From Chrysomallon squamiferum (lineage: Eukaryota; Mollusca; Gastropoda; Neomphalida; Peltospiridae): a DNA stretch of 64,000 nt. The stretch spans positions 13,941,037 to 14,005,036 of the forward strand of contig CM022677.1 of NCBI GenBank assembly GCA_012295275.1, given 5' to 3'. Made by a program: the position numbers and the translations under genes. Shown here in pieces: positions 1 to 14,248 of the stretch (positions within the stretch are counted from its first letter, which is position 1; every line of letters starts with the position of its first letter). The notes below the pieces were generated by a model, which saw nothing but the letters and a program-made list of their open reading frames with translations, was not told where the DNA came from and ran no database searches.

Positions 1-584
1 TAAAATAATTAATATTTACTTTTTGCTGCTTATGAAATATATTTTGTCTTATAAATAACCACATTAGTCAGCTAATAGTTACAATAATGGATCATTTAGG
101 TATATTTTAAAATGTATTTAAAACAAAGACAACATTACACATGTATGAGATAAAATAAGAAAAGAGGCTAAATCTTTCAAGCTATTTTATGCATCTTTCA
201 AATCCAGCAAAATTACATCCATACACCAAATTTTTAAATATTATAAATATCTTTAGCCCCACCACATAAAGTATTAAATGTATTTCAGATTAGAGTGAAG
301 TATTAATAAAAGTAAATTACAAATTTATACAATTGTTCTGTTCACTACTCTATTAGGCTGACATGCAAATTATTACAAGGTTTGTTGAACTATTATTACA
401 TTGATTCGACTACTATCTAAACTAAATAACATTTACAATATCAAGATCCTTTATGAAACATTTATATAAAATTATCAATACTATTCTGTACATTAAAATA
501 AATTGTTGGCATATGCTACTTTTGATTAAATTAATTCTTAATGAAATGAGCTAAAAAACACAAAAGTGAATGAATAAAACAAAC
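1..584. other. AT-rich non-coding sequence
   Basis: No coding pattern is visible on either strand. It lies downstream of the last recognisable minus-strand exon of the IRAG-like locus and may contain its 3' end, but no further exon could be supported. Confidence 0.5.
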
Positions 585-955
585 CTTTAGAGCAGCATTC
601 AATCCACACATAGACATGGATCTTTCAGAACCTGGAGCAAAAAAATCAAAATAAATAAAATAAAACAACAGTTGTACATATTATATTTTTAATTAAAAAA
701 ACAAAACAAAAAAGTCCACATCTACTACAACAATTTTTTTGTTTTTAAATACTGCAACTTTCACCTTGTAAATTGTCTTCTTTAAAGTTAAGGAACTAAT
801 ACAAAATTGCATTTTACTTTTTCAGTTATTAAATTTGTAAAATTCATAGATTGTTGACTAAGAATTGCTAATAACATTACCTATTTCTGTAAAATTGCTG
901 CCAAAAGGTTTTTGCACTGACATTAACTGTTTCCTGAAATTAAACAATTATTTTG

Positions 956-1002
<47 letters not shown>

Positions 1003-2335
1003 TAAAAAAAAACCCAAAAAAACCAAACACAATGCCATCCTTAATTAAGTACATCAGTGACAACAAAGATATGTATAAATTCTTAAGATCTTTCAATTCA
1101 CCTCAATTTCTATATAAATGTCATTATCATCTTTGTCAGTTAAAGAGGTGAATGGAAAAAGAAAAGACAGTGTAAATGCATCAACCCACTGTTTGATCTT
1201 TCTTATGTGATCAACACTAACGTTTTCAACATAAGTAATAATTACTTCCATTGTACAACTGAGTCTCATCTCCTACAAAAACATACAATTATATTTGAAC
1301 TGATTTTACTTGTAGAATTCTCTGGTTATTAATTATTACTACTTTTATATATAAATAAATAAAAAATAAACAAATATAAAAATAAGTAAAATGAAGTAAG
1401 AAGACAGCGGAAACATAGAGAAAATATTTTGCATAGAATTTTGTGAAAGACAGATGAATTATTTAAAACTGAAATAAAATGGAAAAGTTTACAATGAATA
1501 ATGTATTTAAATACCTGCTGAACAGCACCAAATACTTCAACTCTACTGGAGACTCAAGCTGCTCTTTGTTCCAAAATGTCAATCAGAGTTTGTATTTATC
1601 AACAATTTCTTGAATATTTCTATCCTTAACAAGCTGATTTAACTTCTGAAAATAAACAGTTTAAATCCACAGTTTGGTATATTGGTTTCTTCAGTTCCTA
1701 TAAATACATGATGAAAGATCTGAATGTCATTCAGTAAATACTGACATTTCCTTGTTATTAAACAATTCAATAAATTAAATCAGCACGAACCAATATAATT
1801 ATAGTAAACTAAAAATTGAAATATAACCTTTTTTAAATATTTTGTTTTGTATTATAATGGGATTTAATGATGCTAAAACAGAATTTTTCATTCAGAAACA
1901 CCTTTAACAAAATTAATATAGATCTGTATGAACTGATTTAATGATACCTCAACATCATTCCTTAAGTCACGTAGTTCTTGTGAGTTAGAAATGAAACTGT
2001 TTTGATTACTCCTAGTACAAACATAAGCTAAAAAAGAATAAAACAATGCTAATGGAAGTATACTAAGTCACCTGCTGCTCAACTTCCAGGTTTTTGTCTT
2101 TGCCACTGTCACACACAGCAATCACAGTCATCTGCCAAGTGGTTTCACTTTAATGTTTTTCTTTGCCTGGTTTTAGTCCATTCAAGATTTTCAAGTTTTT
2201 CTCCTGATATTTAACTGCTGAGATTGGTGACCTGGTGTAAGACTCTCCAACTCAAGAATTGTTGACATGGTCGGCTTCAATGTCCAGGTCACCAAAACTG
2301 AGCTTTTCATCAGCAGAACTTTGAACAACTCTGAG
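585..2335 (-). pseudogene. IRAG/JAW1 (MRVI1)-family-like gene fragment, copy A
   Basis: Minus-strand exons with GT-AG borders: 2072 to about 2335 (frames broken; ends EVEQQ before a donor), about 1990 to 1948 (ELRDLRNDVE), 1645-1515, 1272-1190, 933-881 and 631-585. The 1645-1515 exon carries the diagnostic stretch RAARVSSRVEVFGAVQQ and the next begins EMRLSCTMEV, which resemble the coiled-coil of IRAG1/IRAG2 (MRVI1, LRMP), ER proteins associated with the IP3 receptor. The last three exons have compatible phases (0-2, 2-1, 1-0) and read KQLMSVQKPFGSNFTEI then SERSMSMCGLNAALK. The 131-bp exon needs one extra base to stay in frame between VDKYK and IDILEQ, and has an in-frame stop there; the 1272 exon lacks five codons present in copy B. 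I therefore call it a decayed copy. The family call rests on remembered motif similarity. The 3' exons could still be expressed. Confidence 0.6.
958..1002 (+). repeat. (AAT)n microsatellite at duplication edge
   Basis: About 14 AAT units. The inverted copy of this locus, running to about 29.93 kb, stops being similar inside an (ATT)n tract at the matching place, so this is a likely breakpoint. Confidence 0.85.
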
Positions 2336-2464
2336 TCAGAGTCACATTGGTGGGCGCACTGCCTAGTTTGAGTAAATAAATAATTAAATAAACCAATAAA
2401 TAAAATACTGTAAAAAATATAAAATATTTACTGCATTTACTGCACCTACTTATGTTAGAAATAT

Positions 2465-2925
2465 GGCATGTTAGAAATATTATGGTTAGTCGCCCCAAAA
2501 AATATTATTTGGGTGATCTGTTTTTTTTCTAAAAGTGTATAACACAAGATAATAATTTTATAATAATTTTATCGAAATATTGATTTCACATAAAACAAGT
2601 ACCCATAGTTCCATAAGTTGGACGTATCGGCTTACATAATTTGCTAACATCTATTTATAAACAGTACGTTAAAGGATTATCGGTTGGTTAACGGAACAAG
2701 TTATCATAGGAGATAACTTTGTAACTAATTGTTTGCTATTGTTTTTCCTTTTCAATTCCACCTTTAATTGGCTAAAGTGAAGCCAACGAACAAATTCAGC
2801 GAACTTTTAGAGCTTTACGTTCATAATTATCGGTTGGTTAACGGAACAAGTTATCATGGAAGATAACTCTATAACCTTGTATTTGCTATTGTTTTTCGTT
2901 TTCCCATGGGAAATTTCACTCAGTG
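2465..2925 (-). mobile_element. Inverted-repeat (MITE-like) element, copy A, truncated
   Basis: Same family as 59989-60944, in reverse orientation and truncated. It has one arm (about 2485-2665) containing the TAGTCGCCC and TTCCATAAGTTGG blocks. Two copies of a roughly 150 bp internal unit follow, with CGGTTGGTTAACGG at 2681 and 2831, each next to an AGTTATC/GATAACT inverted motif. No terminal GGCTCGAAAT is left and no coding capacity is seen. Confidence 0.7.
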
Positions 2926-2993
2926 TCCTTTCACGTTGCTTTCCTTTAATTTTTATTTCTTTTGAAAAATCAAAGAGTATAATACTGTAAATT

Positions 2994-3024
<31 letters not shown>

Positions 3025-3852
3025 TTCTTATTATTATTATTATATAATTCCATTTTTGTCAAGGTTTGTTTTTATTATTATTATGTATTTTCTGCATCAT
3101 AATAAAAATAATTTTAAAATTAATATTAGATAAAACTTCCTGCATGAAAGAGTAACATAGACATAAATTTTCTTGTTGTCATAGAGATGAAACTTTCATT
3201 AATTAATTAATTTATTTATTTTAATAACCTTTTTTTTCTTTCTTTTCATCTTTTTATTTTCTTTATTTCTTTCTTTATTTTTTTTAATAATTTCCTGAAT
3301 TGTTCTTTTATTTTTAAATATTTCACTTTTAAATATTTGGCTTGTTTTTCAATTTCATCTTATTTGCTTCTATTCACTGACTACTTTTTTATATCTAGTC
3401 ACTACTTTGTTCATTTACTACACAATTAAATCTGCTACAGCAGTCACTGTATTAGCAGTCCAGTTTTTATTAGTCCAAATTTGTGGCATCTGAAATTTTT
3501 CCAATATAGTACAACCTCTGTAAAACAGACACTCTTCTTTGGTGACTGCATTATGCAGGTTTTTTTCTATTTTTATCCAGTGTATTAAAAAATCTAAGAA
3601 AACATCAACAAACCACCAAAAAAGTTTAATAATAATGTTTATATGTCAGTTAATAGTTTGTACTTACATTTTTATTCCTGTCCATTATTTCTCTTTAACT
3701 TAACTAAATCATCACATTGTGCTAAACAGCTCTTTGCTGATCTTCACAATAAACCATGTGACTTTGAACCCACTGCATGGAATTTTCCACATTCGAATGT
3801 ATGCAAGAATTGCTTGTTCAGAAGCTTATAAAAAACACTGAAGTATTTATTA

Positions 3853-3885
<33 letters not shown>

Positions 3886-4150
3886 TTTGTTATTATTATC
3901 ACAAACAACACATTGTTATGGTTTGTGATCAGAAAACTTGACTAGTTCAAATGTTTATTTATATAAATATAAAACTGATATTCTAATAAGCACTGACAAT
4001 ATCAAGGAATATGGTCTCTGGATTAATGGTTAGCCCATACTGATAAACAGAATATACTGATTAGTAGAAAATGGATCAGTGATAATCACACATGGATTAT
4101 TGGTTTCAGAAGGTGATTGACAGCTGGTTGGTTGCAGGAACACTGTCCTC

Positions 4151-4152
<2 letters not shown>
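2926..4152. other. Non-coding, with (CTT)n/(ATT)n tracts
   Basis: Microsatellites at about 2994-3041 and 3853-3886. A 62-codon open frame at 3643-3831 shows no recognisable domain and I do not call it a gene. Confidence 0.5.

Positions 4153-4196
<44 letters not shown>
4153..4196 (+). repeat. (CT)n microsatellite
   Basis: Nearly perfect CT dinucleotide run of about 22 units. Confidence 0.95.
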
Positions 4197-4198
<2 letters not shown>

Positions 4199-4849
4199 AA
4201 ATTTCTTTCTTTCTTTCACATTGTAAGACAATGACATTTTTTTTAGAGGCAGAATAAAAAGCAATGGGAAATTAACAATGTAAAATAAATATTCATTTCC
4301 AGTGCATATGTAAACATACTTATATTTATTTTAAACTAACATCTAGTGTTTATCATTGCTACATAATAACCAAATGTAATTTATAATTCTACATTTTCAC
4401 CAGCTATGTTATTTTATATCATTTTTTTATTTTTTTATTTCTGTTGTTTTTTATGATGGATTTTTTTCTGTCAGTCACTATACCTTAATATTTCTCTTTT
4501 TTATCTACATAATTATTAATAGTTTATTTATATAAGTAATTAATTTAATGATAATATTTATTTTGGTTTTGTTTTAAGCATGAAGTAAAAAATACATAAA
4601 TATAAAATGATTTTAAGCATCTTCATCAATAAAAAACAAACAAGTGCATGCATTCTGTCATGTGACTTGAATAAATTGCATACGTATGACAGACTGATTT
4701 GACTGAATGTGGCTGCTGATGGACCTGAGTGGTTGTGGAAGCTGATGAAAGTTTACAACTTCTACTTGAACCTGGAGACGAAGCAGCAGACAATTCACCT
4801 TTTACTGATAATTGTATTAATTAATGTGATTTAGATTAGTTTTGTAGTA

Positions 4850-5640
<791 letters not shown>

Positions 5641-6084
5641 TTCTCACAGATAACATCCTGTAACCGTGATTAATTTTGTCCTTGCTTATTATTTTGCTGT
5701 ATAACTATTTTGGGGAATGCAATGATTGGAGTTTTTGGTTAACAATAAAATATAACCAGGTTATGTTACATAAATGGGTGGCAGTACAAATATTTTTCAA
5801 AAAAGAGAATACTATTTATTCTTAACTGTTTTAAATCCTGACATTTGCAAATTCAAACTCATTGCATCTTATCTAAAAACAATAATGAAAATGGAAAGTA
5901 TTTCTGAAATTTTTTCAATTTCTTAACATTAAAAATGTTAAGGCACATTCAAATAATTTAAAACAAAAATAAATAAAAAAAGAATAGTCTTTGTGTGTTT
6001 TTATTTTTATTATGTATATATTGATCAACGTCTTGTGTATTTGTTATCAACTAGCAAAAGCTAATCTGACATAATCTTTATTTA

Positions 6085-6094
6085 TATATATACT

Positions 6095-6155
<61 letters not shown>

Positions 6156-6689
6156 GTATATTTACAAACATGTTAAAGTTATATCCCTTAGCAGTGTCAA
6201 GCTAAATTTGAATTGCTACATTTAGATGAATTTAGCTAATTCTTTAAAATGATTTAGAGCAAAATATTTCAATAGTAACATATATTTACTCCAAAAGTTT
6301 ATAAAGAGCCAATTTCCATTATTTGTTTGTTTATTTGAGTTATTATTATTAATTAATTATTGTAAAATTCCTGTTTTGCTAAAAACTGTTTTTTTTCGAT
6401 TTGTCCCTTGAATAAAAACAATGAATTTTTCATATAAATTTTGAGCAGTCAAGATCACTCTGCATGCTGATACTAATCAAACTGGAGTTTGTTAAATAGG
6501 AAATATAATTACAATAACATTTTAAGACAAAACTAAACACCACTTTTTTAACAATGAATTCTAATAATGAATTATAGTGAGATATGCCTTTAAGATTTTG
6601 TACTACGAACCCATTTTACTTTTTTTGATACTGTCATAGGCTGTCATAATGATGCCATAATCAAGAAAATTAATTTTTAATTCTTTAAA

Positions 6690-6756
<67 letters not shown>

Positions 6757-7080
6757 GACATACATAACTTCATTTTCATTTCTTTAAAATAAAAATTACT
6801 GCAAAATTATTTTTTTAATCTGATTAATTTCAGCTATCTACAAATATCTTTTAATGTTGATAACAACAATTCAAAATCAAGACAATAATATAAGAATAAA
6901 TCATTAAAATAATCCAATTAAAAATTATATTTTTATATCTAATTGTATATCATTTTTCTGTTCATTTAAAAAAACACACAAAAAAAACCCACTTAGAACT
7001 TGTATTTATTTATACATAAACAAGGACATTGTCTTTCACACACAAACAGTTCTCTCTGACCGCAATTTTTCTGTTGCCTC
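6085..7080 (+). repeat. Tandem duplication, copy 2
   Basis: Second copy of 4850-5640: (CT)n at 6097-6150, TATATTTACAAAC, a long (ATT)n at 6691-6754 and the same tail ending near CTCTGACCGCAA. The spacing between the first and last blocks is about 250 bases longer than in copy 1, because of extra sequence and a longer microsatellite. Confidence 0.8.
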
Positions 7081-7914
7081 CTGCTTCTCTCTATGAAGAG
7101 TCCAAACTGTTATTATTATTATTGTTCTATCTATATCTTTGTGCATCTTGATTATGTCATCAATTTTACAGTCTAACATGTAAAACAAGTTTCCGTGGTG
7201 AAGACACTGTTAGTTAAAAAATACAGGAAAAGGTGAAGAATTTGAAATAAATATAAAAAATAGAATATTATTTTCCTGATTCTACACTTTGCTTTATAAA
7301 CTGCGCTGCTGGATAAGCTTAATGCTTCTTTTTTTTTAATTGTTTACTACTGATAATATCTTTTCATGGCTCTCTAAAACAAATTTTATAAAACTATACA
7401 TATATTTATTTATTTATTTATATATTTTGTTGTTGTTGAGAAATACAGAGGGCCTTTCAAATAAACCATATTTTTAAATATGGTAACCAATATTACACCA
7501 GTTAATCATTAATTTCTGTGTATAATTTCATATTTAATTTGGTAGTTTTCTGAAGATAATTTGAGACTGTTCGAATGAATTTACGTTTTTAATTAGTACC
7601 AGCTGTGCAGTTTATACGACTAAACTGAGACTGAGTGGAAATTACGTTCCATCTTAGTTAAAAACCCACTGCTTACATCGATATTTTATTACGTTCACCT
7701 TTGATTTGCATCATAATAAATATATATATATAAGCTGTCAGCTAAAGGAATATCATCGGCTTTTCAAGAATAATCTTGATAGCCGTTAATAACAGTAAAT
7801 GTCGCTGTGAAAACTGCGCTCATGTTTACATCAGTTATTATAAACGTATCAACAAAAATGAATGGATTCTTATAAAGTAAAAGCTCAGTTTTCAGCACCA
7901 CAGAGAGCTTTTTA
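7081..7914. other. Non-coding; contains one unit of a dispersed block
   Basis: The stretch 7545-7660 (TTTTCTGAAGATAATTTGAG followed by a TTACGT-containing block) recurs at about 8585-8695. Otherwise AT-rich with no coding signal. Confidence 0.55.
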
Positions 7915-8099
7915 GTGAAGTCTGTTCTGCTGTTAATCAAATATCACTTTAACCTGGATATGACCTGTTAGTTTTATAGTGGCATTCAGCGCTCAACTTG
8001 TAAATTCAGAAATAAATATTTTAATGACTAGATATACAGGGGAAGCCACTCTATTGTGACAATATATTTCTCTTGACCTGAGTTACAGTTTCTTCTCTA

Positions 8100-8133
<34 letters not shown>

Positions 8134-8440
8134 AAAAATTAATACTGCAGACGTGAGAAGTTACACTTTACTTGAATCACAGAATTTGATTTTGCGAAGC
8201 AAACGACATTAATATTAAAATTCACAGAGATAAGCGAAGTAATTCACGTTTTATACATAACACCAGTGACGTTTATATCATAAATTGATACTGAATGACA
8301 ATAACGTGATGTTTTACTATGTTTTACCTCTATTTTGCGCCATAAACAATACTGATAATTTCACTTACAGTTACATTTTATTCTACTAGGAGATATCTAC
8401 TGTATTAATATTATAATTGGTAAAAAAACAACATGCCTAT
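7915..8440 (+). repeat. Dispersed repeat related to the 36.2-36.9 kb fold-back element
   Basis: Shares long colinear blocks with the reverse complement of 36250-36700, including GTGGCATTCAGCGCT, CAGGGGAAGCC and GCAAACGACATTAA. The 8245-8440 part also matches 36710-36910 in direct orientation. A 30-base poly(A) run sits at 8101-8130. No coding capacity. Confidence 0.75.
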
Positions 8441-9749
8441 CCATACGTCTTCTACAAAACTTTAAGAATATTTTGTAAAGAACACAATAGTATAAATTTA
8501 AAACCTACTTTAATGGAATCTCAGCAATTTATATTCGAGAATTAATGACGTAAATATCATATTTAGTTTCTAGGAGCTGAGTTTTCTGAAGATAATTTGA
8601 GAACGCTGGACAGAATTTACGTTTTATTTTACTACCAGCAGTTTAGAGGAATAAATTGAGACAATGAGCGAAAATTACCTTAAGCTTATAATAACTGTAC
8701 TGCTGTTTAACACTGATATTTTTACACGTCATTATCAAACCAAATTTAAAATGTCAAGAATTTTTGTAGTTTACCTCGAAAATTAATATTTCATTGTATT
8801 AAATCACCTCTGAATATAATAATAATAATAGATAAATATAGATAAAATACAGAATGACTGAGTGAAAATACATTAATAAGTTTCCCTTTTCCCAGACTTC
8901 TCCGTGTTTTCTTTTTATTAGGTGCAAAACTGAATATCTTGGTAATTATATTCTTATTTTATAGTAGACATATTTCACTTCAGAAAATTAATTGATATAC
9001 TTTTCTATTAACAATAGGAAAAGTCAGACAGCTACCTGTCATCTGCAGAAAATTATTCTTATTATCAAGTTAACGCGTTTTTAATAAAATATATCAAAAT
9101 CTTCTTTGCTGTAACTGAAAATAAAATTTTATTTTTCGACTATGTCAAGGTTATCAAAATTTAGTTTAAGAAACGACGCAATGTTGTTTTCTGTTACATA
9201 CCCACATATTATTGTGAAACACGGCGCTGTATAACGTCAAACATTTTGTGTTTCACAATTAGAGAATACAAAAAAGAAAGGTGATACTGCTGGAAAAGGT
9301 TATTAAAATCAAATAACGCCGTATAAATAAAGTAAATATTTCATTTTTATTTATGAAAAATAAAATTAAAAAATCATGTTTAGTTAATATGACAGAATGT
9401 AGAATCAGTAAAAATCGAGAATTACAGAACAGGTTAAGTGATAACAAAAAATGTTTAAACTTTAATAACAAATAAGTCATTGTGTGAGTATAAGTGCGTT
9501 ATTATTAATTTTTTTCCCCACAATTTATTGATTATATATTACAGACAAATACGAGTATCTCTGGATAATGTATTAAGACTGCAGATGAAGAGAAGGCTTT
9601 TAGAGTCACAGCGGTTATTCTGACAAACTGAGAATTACATTTCTACAGATATCTGAAGAAAAACTGCGCGTCGGAATTTACGTTGTATTCACTGTCAGTA
9701 TTTTTATTATTAACATGACATGTTTATATGATTAAATTGAGGTTTGTCT

Positions 9750-9750
<1 letters not shown>
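8441..9750. other. AT-rich non-coding sequence
   Basis: Repeats the 7545-7660 block at about 8585-8695. The minus frame at 9259-9480 is Leu/Phe-rich low complexity. No gene, RNA or splice-defined exon was recognised. Confidence 0.5.

Positions 9751-9818
<68 letters not shown>
9751..9818. repeat. (AAT)n directly followed by (ATT)n palindrome
   Basis: About 12 AAT units abut about 12 ATT units, so the tract is self-complementary and could extrude a hairpin of some 30 bp. Confidence 0.85.
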
Positions 9819-9819
<1 letters not shown>

Positions 9820-11389
9820 AAAAATTTTGAATGAGTACTGAGGTGTGTGTTTGATTGTTGTGGGATTTTTTTTATTTTTAATATTAAAAATAATAATAAT
9901 AATATAAAATAAATAAAATAATGCGAATGAGCTAGCTATATTTTCTAAATATAGAAATATATTTTGTAGTACAGCAAACATATTATTATGTTAATATTTC
10001 AGATAAAATAGTGCTGACGGAAATAAATGACATAACGCAGTACAAATAGAGAAAATGTCAGGTTTTTTATTTTCATTTTTGTTTTATCAATCTTAGTTTA
10101 CTTGTATAAGCTTTGCAAGCATTAGAAAAAAATACACACAATTGTTTTTCTTTCTTTTCTAATTTACTTTTTACTTCTTTTTTTTTTTCTTGCTGAGCAC
10201 TGTTTATAAAAATATATTGAAACTTTTTTAAAAGCTTATGGCACAAGAGAAAAAATATTTTATTATAAATGATATTAACATGATGAAGTACCTTTTCTGA
10301 AGACTGATAAAAAAGATATATATATATATATGTATATATAGTCTTTATGTGTAAGAGCCGTATGTAGTTTTAATAACGTCAAGACTATTAAATTTTGAGT
10401 ATTTTTAATTGTTTAATAATAATAATAATAATAATGAAAGTGAATTCATTTACACAACAGTACTCACATTAATATATTTTATTCTCAACTTGTTAATGTA
10501 ACCGTTCTGACTCTAGAAGACTGTACTTATAAATAATAAACTGATAGATAATTAAATGTATCTCACTCTTCTCTGTCATATAGTCTTTTCTTTTTACAAT
10601 ATTTGTTAAATAAAGAATAAGGCAGCACTTAATAGTCTTAATAGTACGCAGCACATCTAATTATCACTCTAATATGCTGTGTAAACATTAATTCTAGCGA
10701 TCAAGCATTTCACTTTATAAAGGTTTATGTTGATTCATACCATCAGCCTGTAATTAATCTTCACTTTTTGTCTGAAAGTCTGGTTTTCTATTAACTTGAA
10801 CGTCACAACAGTAATTATCCTTTAGTTACTAGCAGTAGTGTAAATTAATATACTTTAATAGTATGAATCATTTTCTGCAAATTTATTTAATGCAAAGTTT
10901 ATATTTACTGCCAGTAGAGCTGTTTTAATGAATACACTGATATTTAGTTATAATAACCTATATTTTTTATTATTTTTGCTCAGTCTCAATTGACGTTTAT
11001 GAACAGTGCTCCTATTACAAAATAAACGGGATATCTCAAGGTTAAAATATGCTGAAAAAGTTTTTAAAAAAGAAGAAAAATCACGTTTCAGTCATTTATT
11101 CTCAAGTTATCTGGTATATTAGATGAAGCTGCACGTAACAAGAAAATATCTGATAATTGTCTTTAATCAAACTCAATTTAAATCATTTTTCAAAGAAAGA
11201 TTTATTTGAGTTAATCGTTATTTTCCGGCTGCCAAAACTGTCGCATATTATGACATCTAAAATAATATTATGATGCTTGCTGAAGGACGACGTTAGTGTC
11301 ATTTTTACATCATCTTCCTCTAAGAATTTTGTTTATACATGTAGAATTTGTTGATAGTGTAAAACTAATGACGTAAGATAATTCTAATG
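9819..11389. other. AT-rich non-coding sequence
   Basis: Only short AT runs, an (AT)n stretch near 10315-10340 and a short (AAT)n near 10419-10434 stand out. No coding, RNA or mobile-element signal could be supported. Confidence 0.5.
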
Positions 11390-12225
11390 CCAGTACCCCA
11401 AACCTTAATTCTGACGCAAACGCTACTTCTAATGATGATCCTAAAATTATTTTTCACATTATTATAACATTTATAGTAATATTTACAATACCCTAACCCT
11501 AACCCTAACCCTAAGCTAAAGAAATACGTAACCTTCATTCTTATGCAAAGACGATTTCTAACTCTGACCAAAAAACTGTTTTCCACACTACCGTAATCCT
11601 AAGTCTTACCCAAACAATAACCCTAATCTTACCTCTAACCTAATCTAACCTCTAACCTAATCTAACTCTAACCCTAACCTAAACCTAATCTAACCCTAGC
11701 TCAACTTCTAAACCTAAGTCCACAACGTGATTTCTTATGTTAACGCTCCTCCTAATGGTGACCCTCGTAAAACTGATAATAATCTTTAAATAAACATCAC
11801 CTTAACCCTTACCATAACCCTAATTTAACCCTAACTTAACCCTAACCCTAACTTCATCCTAACCCTAATCCAGACTCAATCCCTAACACTAACGAGGTAG
11901 TTAAGTTTTATTCTAATGCCAACACTAACTCTGATCATAAAACGGTTTTGCAGGTTATCATAAGACTCAATAATACATTTTGAATAATCCTAAAACTAAC
12001 CACAGCCGAACTTCTAAAGCTAATCTTACTCAAGTCCCGATCCTTGATTCTTAACGCTACTTCTAATCGTGAGCCTAAAATTATTTTCCACATTATCATA
12101 ACCCTCATAATAAAATTTACATAACCCGAGCCCGAACCCTAACCCTAACCTTACGCCCTAACTCTGACGCTAAAGAAGTGCCTAACGTTAATTCTTATGC
12201 ACAGACTAGTTCTAACCCTGACCTT
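11390..12225 (-). repeat. Degenerate interstitial telomere-like tract in a longer duplicated unit
   Basis: Many CCCTAA hexamers (TTAGGG on the minus strand) occur, perfect only in short runs (about 11490-11515, 11829-11850, 12136-12150) and otherwise decayed into CTAACC variants. The flanks are duplicated: the block with CGCTACTTCTAAT and CCTAAAATTATTTT occurs at about 11421 and again at about 12055, an offset of 634 bases. Each copy is followed by CCCTAA units and an ATTCTTATGCA block (about 11538 and 12193). Confidence 0.8.
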
Positions 12226-12709
12226 AAAACTATTATTAAGGTTACTGCGGTAGATTTTACTTTTTAATCATTTGAACTACTTAAAATACTGGGTTTTTTA
12301 AACAGGTTGGAGCAAATTTTGAGAAATGAACACCGAGAAGAAATGTTCTTATTATTCTTTTATTATTAATCTTTTTTCTTAACTTGTTTATACATTTTGA
12401 CTGAATGTGGAGTCTATGAACACAGATAACGTGTTTTCAGTTTAATTAGGTAATTAACGTCATTCAGTACTTTTATTATTTTTGGCAGAGGTGTTACCAC
12501 TTCTGCTTATCTTACTGTTTTTATTATTACTGTTGTTATTTATTTATTTATTGGTTAACTTGTTTATTTATGTATTTGTTTATTTGTTTATTTTTTATTT
12601 TTTTTATTTGCTGTTTATTAATATGTTTATATACATATTTTTTTATTTACTTATTTATCTTTTCTATGCGGGCGTCTAAATGTTTTATTTATTAAAAACT
12701 TGTACTGTT

Positions 12710-12714
<5 letters not shown>
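12226..12714. other. T-rich non-coding sequence
   Basis: The plus frame at 12482-12679 is a Leu/Phe/Tyr product of TTTATT repeats, not a convincing protein. Nothing else is recognised. Confidence 0.5.

Positions 12715-12795
<81 letters not shown>
12715..12795 (+). repeat. (TC)n microsatellite
   Basis: About 40 perfect TC units. Confidence 0.95.
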
Positions 12796-12799
<4 letters not shown>

Positions 12800-14203
12800 T
12801 AGATGAAACACAGGACACTGACAATATCAAACATAGAAATATTTATAGAGGAATTATTATTATTATTATTACATGAATTTTATTTCAAATATTTTAAATT
12901 ACATTAAACCATTAAACCAAGTTTTTTGTGTAAAAATTTTAGAATCAAAGAAGAGAAACCGGCTGCTTCACTATAATAAACATACGCGCACGCGCGCACA
13001 CATATATATACATAAACGCATAGACACACATACATACATACATACACATATACAAATATATATGCTTATGTATGTGTATGAGCGAACATGCGTATGTGTG
13101 TGCGTGCGTATTTGATTTAATATGAATTCTTAGGTTCAGTTAAGTAAATCGCTGACAAGATATATGTATGATAAAAATCACAAACGCACTGATTTGACCC
13201 AATAGCTTATGATTCTAATTTACCTTAGAAAATGAAAATAAATAAATAAATAAATAAATAAATATACATAAAAGCAGATCGACTGTTGAAAAATAATAAT
13301 AATAATAGCTCTCTCTCTCTGTAAAGCTGACTTTGTACACCAGATAAGAAAGGTGAGATAACACCGAGAACTTTAGTCTTGACAAAGATTAGTAGGTCTT
13401 GTTTCGATCACTCGTGTTTTAATAATAGGTTAATTATGCACAAACTGAACACAGATAACAAATATTTCAAACTGTGATCGTAGAAATAATCGAATTTACA
13501 ATATATAATATAGTTAATTCAAATGCAACACAATTTTATTAGATTAAAAAAATGACTTTGGCAATTTCAGACGATTTATAATTTTATCACAATGAAATTA
13601 AAATTTACAGAACAATTTAGATTTTACATGCAACCACAGCATTAGCATTTTTGTATTAGCAGTGGTGTAAGTAACACTAATAGTAGTAGATATAGCAGTA
13701 GTAGTAGTAATAGTAGTAGTAGAAAGACTAGTAGTACTAGCAGTCGTAGTAATATTCTTAGGGTATGAATACATTTTTATATTATATTAATATAATAGTT
13801 GTGCGTGTCTGTGTTTATGTGTGTCTGTCTGTATTTATGTGTGTGTATTTGTGTGCGTGTGTGTCTGTATGCGTATGTCTGTGTATGTGTGTTTGTCTCT
13901 GTTTATCCTGAGTGTATTCTGTGTGTACGTGAGTGTATGATTTTAATTTTCGGTGTCTTAATTTCTCTTAAGTAATTTCATTCAGAATATATGTATTATG
14001 ATGATAATAATACTAATATTATTATTATTATAATTATTATTATTATTATTATTATGATTATTATTATTATTATTATGAGTTAACCCTTTTTAATTTTAAG
14101 TACTCCAGAAAAGCAGTATCTAACAATAAAGTTTTTTATTAAAACTGAACCTTGTCAACATGAGAGACAAATCTGAACACACGCGGGCTATATGCGACAT
14201 TAA

Positions 14204-14248
<45 letters not shown>

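Noticed and set aside
9724-9981. Open frame rich in Ile/Leu
   Set aside because: Translation of the AAT/ATT palindrome and flanking AT-rich sequence.
11490-11515. True chromosome end
   Set aside because: Hexamer runs are short, decayed and followed by more than 50 kb of ordinary sequence.
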